64,000 nucleotides of DNA, from assembly GCA_025677815.1 (NCBI GenBank), contig JAIXMP010000010.1, forward strand, positions 1,426,001-1,490,000, given 5' to 3'. A program made the position numbers and the translations under genes. Origin of the DNA: Phascolomyces articulosus (taxonomy: Eukaryota; Mucoromycota; Mucoromycetes; Mucorales; Lichtheimiaceae). The notes beneath the pieces are model-generated. The model was not told the origin of the DNA. It worked only from the letters and a program-made list of their open reading frames with translations, and did no database searches. This document shows, one piece after another, positions 59,114 to 64,000 of this stretch. How positions within the stretch are numbered: the first letter of the stretch is position 1; every line of letters begins with the position of its first letter.

Positions 59114-60104
59114 TGTTATCTTTTTTTCTAAAACAACAAAATATTCTTTTGATGAGTACAAATAAACAAATAAATTTAGCTGTGTATTTTGTGTTTTTTC
59201 CACCTTATCGATCCAATATTGAGGTACTGCTTCCATATAATTTTTTATAAAAATAAAAAGTGCGCGCGCTTGTTTTTCTCTTTTTTTTTTTTTTTTTTTT
59301 TGTCTTTGATTAGTGTGGAATTTTATTAAGAAATAAAGATTGAAGAAAAAAAATAGGATTGCCTCCGATTGTTTAAGGTTATAAAACACCTGCAGTGCTG
59401 GTACTGGTGTTGTTGCGGCGCACCCCATTCCATAATAATGATTTGTACTTCAGAACTTTCATGCATGTTGTACAACATATCATGTCCTACATATTTTGAA
59501 AATCCATATGTAAAAAGTCTTATCCTTGAAGAATAAAACATTCAAGTACCTTCAACATTACCAAAAAAAAATTCAATTATAGATAATACATGATTATATC
59601 TTTTTTCATAGCAGGAAAATAAGCTATTTATCCATTATAAAGAAAGAACGATTCTCATTCACCTTCAAACTGTATCCGTAATTGTGGTGGTTATGTATTA
59701 AAAAGCTACATTTTATATCACATCAGTTGTTAAAATTTACAGACGACAGGTTGAGATGCGTCAAGGCTTAGTTGCACCAGTATTATTCTATAAAAAAAGT
59801 AAGTCCGTGTGGGTTCCCTCATCCTCATTTATGCACGACCCTACCTTGATGATGAAATGAAGCATACACTACGTGTACATCGCTCATTTGTTTACAATTC
59901 AATGCACCAAAAGGGCCTTTGTACTCCATGGAATCATAAAGCAACATGATCATCGCAGATAGGTTTGGAAAGGAAGATGATAATTGCTTAAAAAAATGTA
60001 AAATTAATACACTATATATATATAGTTTATTCAATATACATATAAAATATAAATTTTGCTATTGTCACATATTACTATTGTGCTTATGAAAAAAAATAAT
60101 TATG
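59114..60104. other. spacer with possible coding fragments
   Basis: Between the transporter and its decayed copy. Two minus-strand stretches read as sensible peptide: 60010-59830 (SSFPNLSAMIMLLYDSMEYK, ending at a GTAGGG donor) and 59541-59400 (FSKYVGHDMLYNMHESSEVQ). I could not join them in one frame. They may be a relic of an unrelated gene. A T run of about 22 lies near 59281. Confidence 0.35.
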
Positions 60105-62320
60105 ATACAACTTAGTAATCTACACATTGCTGAAAGTACTCCTGCTGTGATCTTGTATATGGTAAATGGATCGTTACCGGTCATGATACTTCCACTTGTT
60201 CCATTGAGACCATCAATAAGCGGAAGTACAATGACAAAGATACTGGCGGACGGATACAGTCGTTTCTGTTTTTGCGTCGTCTAGCGGCGACACCAAGCCA
60301 GGAGCACAAGTACTTCTTTATAACAATCAACAGTATTAGAAAGGGTAGGAACAGTGATTCAACAGGTCAAAAGCTCTAGGTTTATTTTTACAAAAACATA
60401 GCTTTTATATAAGGCTATATAGTGGCGCAGCAAGTGTAACATCTAATACTAAAAATATACTGCAACAATACTGCTCTCTACTTACAATACTGGATGCTAC
60501 CTTTGGAACTATGATTTATTAATAATTCTTTGTTATCCCTCGTTTATTTTATTCTTCTTTTGTTATATCAATATATAAATTTAACATAGATAGAACCATA
60601 TAGGTTCCACCAAAGAAACCTAATATTATGACAATCCAATGACATTTGCAAATCGATGTGTAAACATCCAAATAAGCAATATCGATAGCATGAAAAAAAA
60701 GTCGAATTCACAATAAATGTGTTTAAATGCCCAATGCGGTCAGCTATAATTCTATAAAAAAAATTGAATCCAGCGTATTTATATCCATGATCAACACTCC
60801 TTTTATCTTAGTAAAGTTGACAGTTTGTTCTATATAATAATAGTGAATGTACCCATTAGCAATCCGTCCTGTAAATTCTGCCACTGATAAAATTGAGATT
60901 GTCGCTGTAGCCTGGGTTCTGAAAGTCCTGTGCTCCATACGCTGCATTTTATGAATTTATTTAGTAACATACCAATATTAAATCACAAATATATCTCGCT
61001 ATCATTTTTCCTTCTTCTTTCTCAATAATTAGAAACTCCCTATTATCTTATACACACATGGTAGAAAAACAAATACGATATATATAGCACTTAAAGTGAG
61101 TGGTGAAATAATAGTCCACAATTGCATCTTTACGTTACTCTAAATATCTAGATCGAAATTTTTATGCTATATGTTGAATTTTCTTGATTATTCTTTTTTT
61201 TTTATCTTTAAGAAAGTCAATTGCTATGGAATTTGAACCAAGAGAAATAAGTCCTAAAACACGAAATATCCTGAAACGGATAAAAAAATATAATATTCCA
61301 TTCTATCGTCATTATCACTTTTTAAATAATAACTTTGTAATAACAGAGGAGAGAAATTATATTTTTTTGTCATTGATACCCAAGTTTATTATATACTTTT
61401 GTGATTACAAATGGCATGACTAATTAAACAAGGAGCAGGGACCATTACATTGGATTCCAAAGGAAACACCTGGCTTCTTTACATACCATTGTAGGGTACA
61501 ACGAAGCGAGACTTAGCTTTTTCCCAAAAAAAAAATTAATAAGTGATTAACACCATTTTATAAGGAGAAAAAAAAGCGTACATAGTAGTCCACTTGCTCC
61601 ATGCAAAATGGCCACACTCACACTAACAGCAACACTTAATGATAAACTCAAATGCCATATCTACTGGTACATAATATATATTCTGATCTCTGTGAGTAAA
61701 AAAAAAAGAATTACATAATTACACCTGCAGAATATTCTTATTAAGATATATAAACTCTTATCAATGTTGCCTGGCCTGCTTACATAAAGCCAACAAAAAT
61801 CAAAAGTGATCCGATAATAGTTAATATTCGAGCTCCCAATCGCTCATAAAGCACATCGCATAGGATAGTACATGCAATCATAAGGGATAAATACTGGTAT
61901 CCAACTAATGTCCACTGGGTCGTAATATGTGGTCTAGAAAATATATCATCTTTAATAAAAATATTTTGTATGACACCTATTATTTTTGTTATAATAAAAG
62001 AAAAATATCATTAGCTTATTTCCTTGGTATCCAACAACACAGCATGGAATAAATACTTTGGTCTTACCCCTATGATACGATGACGATATCAGAAATGCAT
62101 TTTTTGTTAGAAATGCATGATGTATATGTACATTCCTTTCAAAATCTACCGTGTACTTGAAAATCCGATAAAAATCAATGATGTAATCCTTCAATTGTAA
62201 CAATGCATAACCCCTATCAACGACTGGAATACTATCATCATTTTTATCCTCAGTATGATGCTGGGGACTGCTGCTGTTTGTGTTTGATGAAGAGCTCGAA
62301 ACACCGTTCTCTTTATTCTA
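60105..62320 (-). pseudogene. decayed tandem copy of the MCT-like transporter
   Basis: Pieces of the same transporter occur in the same order as in the intact gene at 56785-59113: VVDRGYALLQL near 62210, IERLGARILTIIGSLLIFVG near 61840-61790, IWHLSLSLSVAVSVSVAILH near 61650, SLRCTLQWYVKKPGVSFGIQ near 61500, FRTQATATISILSVAEFTGR near 60900, and NDPFTIYKITAGVLSAMCRL near 60150. Between them are frameshifts and stop codons (for example a stop directly before AGQAT), and the region after helix 1 is replaced by unrelated sequence. The copy is clearly non-functional and diverged, so the duplication is not recent. Confidence 0.8.
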
Positions 62321-63235
62321 TCCATAGTATATCAATCGAATTGAATGTTAGTTTTTTAATTTCCTTTATAAAATGATGACTTCGTTCTTAAGTTTGTTAT
62401 ATGTATCCTAATTACATCCCAAATATGGTTCATTATCCAAAGCCATAGGTAGTACATTAACTTTGAGAAGGAAGATGTTAACAATGAGGTGTCCAAGAAT
62501 CGATCTTTAAAAGGCTTTGCGTGACGTTCCATCAACGCATCTTCTCGATTGGAGGATAATCACCGTACAAGGCAATATATATATTATCTTGACTTGTGGG
62601 GAATAAATTAAGTCTCGTAGTATAAATGCATCTAAAGAACCTGTTGCACTTGTCAACAGAACTATCTGTTGCTAATAAGTCTGTGTTTGTTTCTTCTTAT
62701 TGATGGCTGGAAAATCGATATCAGCTCGTCTGATATAGTCATCAAGGACTGAATTCACCGCTGTGGTCACACCGTCACCTTTTGTCCTATATATATGGTC
62801 ATATTATATAAATATCATACGTTGCGCAATACAAATTAAATAAAGTGTTTAATGTATATTTTACATTATATTTGTGAAAGGAAACGCGTAAAGAATTTTT
62901 TAGAATGAAAAAATAACTATTTATACTACTTTTTATGGAGAAAAAAAAGGCAAATATGTGTACGTGGACCACTTGTCAAAAAAAAAAATTGTCACTAATT
63001 ATTACTGTACTGGTGCACATGGTGCTACACAGAAGTATTATAGTCTGAGAAGGAGAGAGAAAGACAAATGCGTGGATAATCAATGAGATGTAAGAAGTAA
63101 TAAGCTCGTTTTTTTTTTATTGACAGATGGCTTCAATAAATATTCTGCTGCTATTTTTAAATAATAGTAATGTTTTGGAATGTTTGCTTATGCATATAAT
63201 ATAATATCTGGGTTGAACCTGCTTCTTCTTTGTTA
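62321..63235. other. intergenic
   Basis: Sequence upstream of the decayed transporter and 3' of the secreted peptide gene. A first exon for the decayed copy may have lain here but is not recognisable. No other feature. Confidence 0.45.
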
Positions 63236-63424
63236 TCAATGATCTGGAGCACAACCCAACTCAGGAACAGGACATGGATCTGGCGGTGTCGGATGGGAAG
63301 GAGCACAACCTAGCTCTGGGGAAGGACATGGATCATCGTCAAATGGGTCCCAGATACTTGGTGCAGCCAAAGTAATAGCCATAAAAATAGCTAGAGTAAT
63401 AAGACGTAATAAAATATTTCGCAT
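63236..63424 (-). CDS. small secreted peptide with duplicated Cys motif
   Basis: Single exon, 62 residues, from the ATG at 63424. The first ~20 residues are a good signal peptide (MRNILLRLITLAIFMAITLA, cleavage likely after LAA). The mature part is acidic and proline-rich and contains two copies of DPCPxPELGCAP separated by a short SHPTPP linker, so four cysteines in two identical C-x6-C pairs. No family is recognised. An in-frame ATG at 63478 would add 18 residues ahead of the signal peptide and is less likely. A TATA-like element lies about 80 nt upstream. Confidence 0.7.
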   Translation of the reverse strand: MRNILLRLITLAIFMAITLAAPSIWDPFDDDPCPSPELGCAPSHPTPPDPCPVPELGCAPDH

Positions 63425-64000
63425 AATGGATTCTTTGATGTTTTGAGAAAGAAAAAAGAAAAGGAGAACACTTCTCAACCAATGTGCACCTCACTTTTTT
63501 TTATATATTTATACAGAACTCAATTTCCCCATCTTTGGTTTCAAGTTTTACATTCTGTGGCTGAAGAATCGATACTTATGGATAGACCGTGCATATATAA
63601 AAAAAGATTGTCTGTTTATTTGCTGGTGAACTTTTTACTAATGAAACTATGGTCATTTTTAGCATTATTATAACTACAAAACTAACATCATCCATGTAAC
63701 GTAATTGTTATTGGATTGTATGTCATAGTTTATGGTAATGATTAATATGGTAAAGCTTATTGGGAAATTATATAATAATATGGTTTGCAGCCTTCTGTGC
63801 TCACACCTACCCGTTAAAGTATTAAATGCCTAAAGTTGATTTTATTTTTTATTTTTATTTTTATTTTTTATTTTTTTTTTTTTTTTGCAATATAGTAGAG
63901 TATTAATATAATAGTATGTTAATAAGGTGACTTTTTATGTTTCTCTTTTAGTCATCCATAAGAAAAACATAAGCTTTCTTATTAGACCCGATCGCTTCCA
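63425..64000. other. intergenic at window end
   Basis: Upstream region of the secreted peptide gene, followed by AT-rich sequence with a TTTTTA-type low-complexity tract at about 63838-63886. No gene seen up to the window edge. Confidence 0.5.
63501..63513 (-). promoter_or_regulatory. TATA-like element of the secreted peptide gene
   Basis: On the minus strand TATAAATATATAA lies about 77 nt upstream of the ATG at 63424. It fits a core promoter position; the AT-rich context weakens the call. Confidence 0.3.

Noticed and set aside
1..64000. CRISPR arrays, bacterial operons, integrases or tRNA genes
   Set aside because: No regularly spaced repeats, no bacterial-type gene clusters and no convincing tRNA A/B boxes were seen on either strand; the window is eukaryotic nuclear DNA.

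Overview
The window comes from an AT-rich, intron-dense fungal nuclear genome. Gene structure (GT-AG introns mostly 50-300 nt, often AT-rich), Gln/Asn/Ser homopolymer tracts in proteins, and the families present (LIM/C1 RhoGAP, Grr1-like F-box protein, PRELI-like proteins, fungal aspartic protease, class I cyclic nucleotide phosphodiesterase) point to an early-diverging filamentous fungus, most likely Mucoromycota/Mucorales. That placement is inference from style and protein flavour; no marker gene fixes the genus. Exons were joined by hand using splice signals plus reading-frame continuity, so most junctions are frame-consistent but not transcript-verified.

Layout. 1-2.2 kb: mostly gene-poor, ending in a small secreted Cys-rich peptide. 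2.7-7.7 kb: mitochondrial K+/H+ exchange-related protein (-), a Gln-rich coiled-coil protein (+), and ribosomal protein eS24 (+). 8.1-16.3 kb: secreted aspartic protease (+), a Dal5-like MFS transporter (-), prolidase (-). 17-28.4 kb: Pus4/TruB pseudouridine synthase, Grr1-like F-box/LRR, ribosomal protein eL15, a small coiled-coil protein (-), a PRELI-like protein and a LIM-C1-RhoGAP. 28.8-31.4 kb: DUF4112 protein (-) and aspartate-semialdehyde dehydrogenase (-). 31.4-33.6 kb: accessory stretch with a pogo/Tigger-like non-autonomous transposon beside a decayed coding sequence. 33.6-41.3 kb: sucrose-type transporter, SAM methyltransferase, eIF3e (all -). 41.6-42.5 kb: a striking Asp/Glu/Tyr-rich orphan. 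42.5-48.3 kb: gene-poor, with diverged repeats and coding relics. 48.4-53.9 kb: phosphodiesterase (+), RGS-domain protein (+), KH-domain protein (-). 53.9-64 kb: gene-poor except for a monocarboxylate-transporter-like MFS gene (-), its decayed tandem paralogue, and a small secreted peptide with a duplicated Cys motif.

Housekeeping genes (eS24, eL15, eIF3e, TruB, aspartate-semialdehyde dehydrogenase) alternate with signalling genes (RhoGAP, phosphodiesterase, RGS, F-box) and nutrient-use genes (protease, prolidase, transporters). I see no metabolic gene cluster and no defence system. The most unusual observations are a predicted 2-nt micro-exon needed to keep the transporter at 56.8-59.1 kb in frame, several other micro-exons (16-25 nt), the transposon insertion, the decaying transporter duplicate, and three lineage-specific-looking proteins (two secreted peptides and the acidic Tyr-rich protein).
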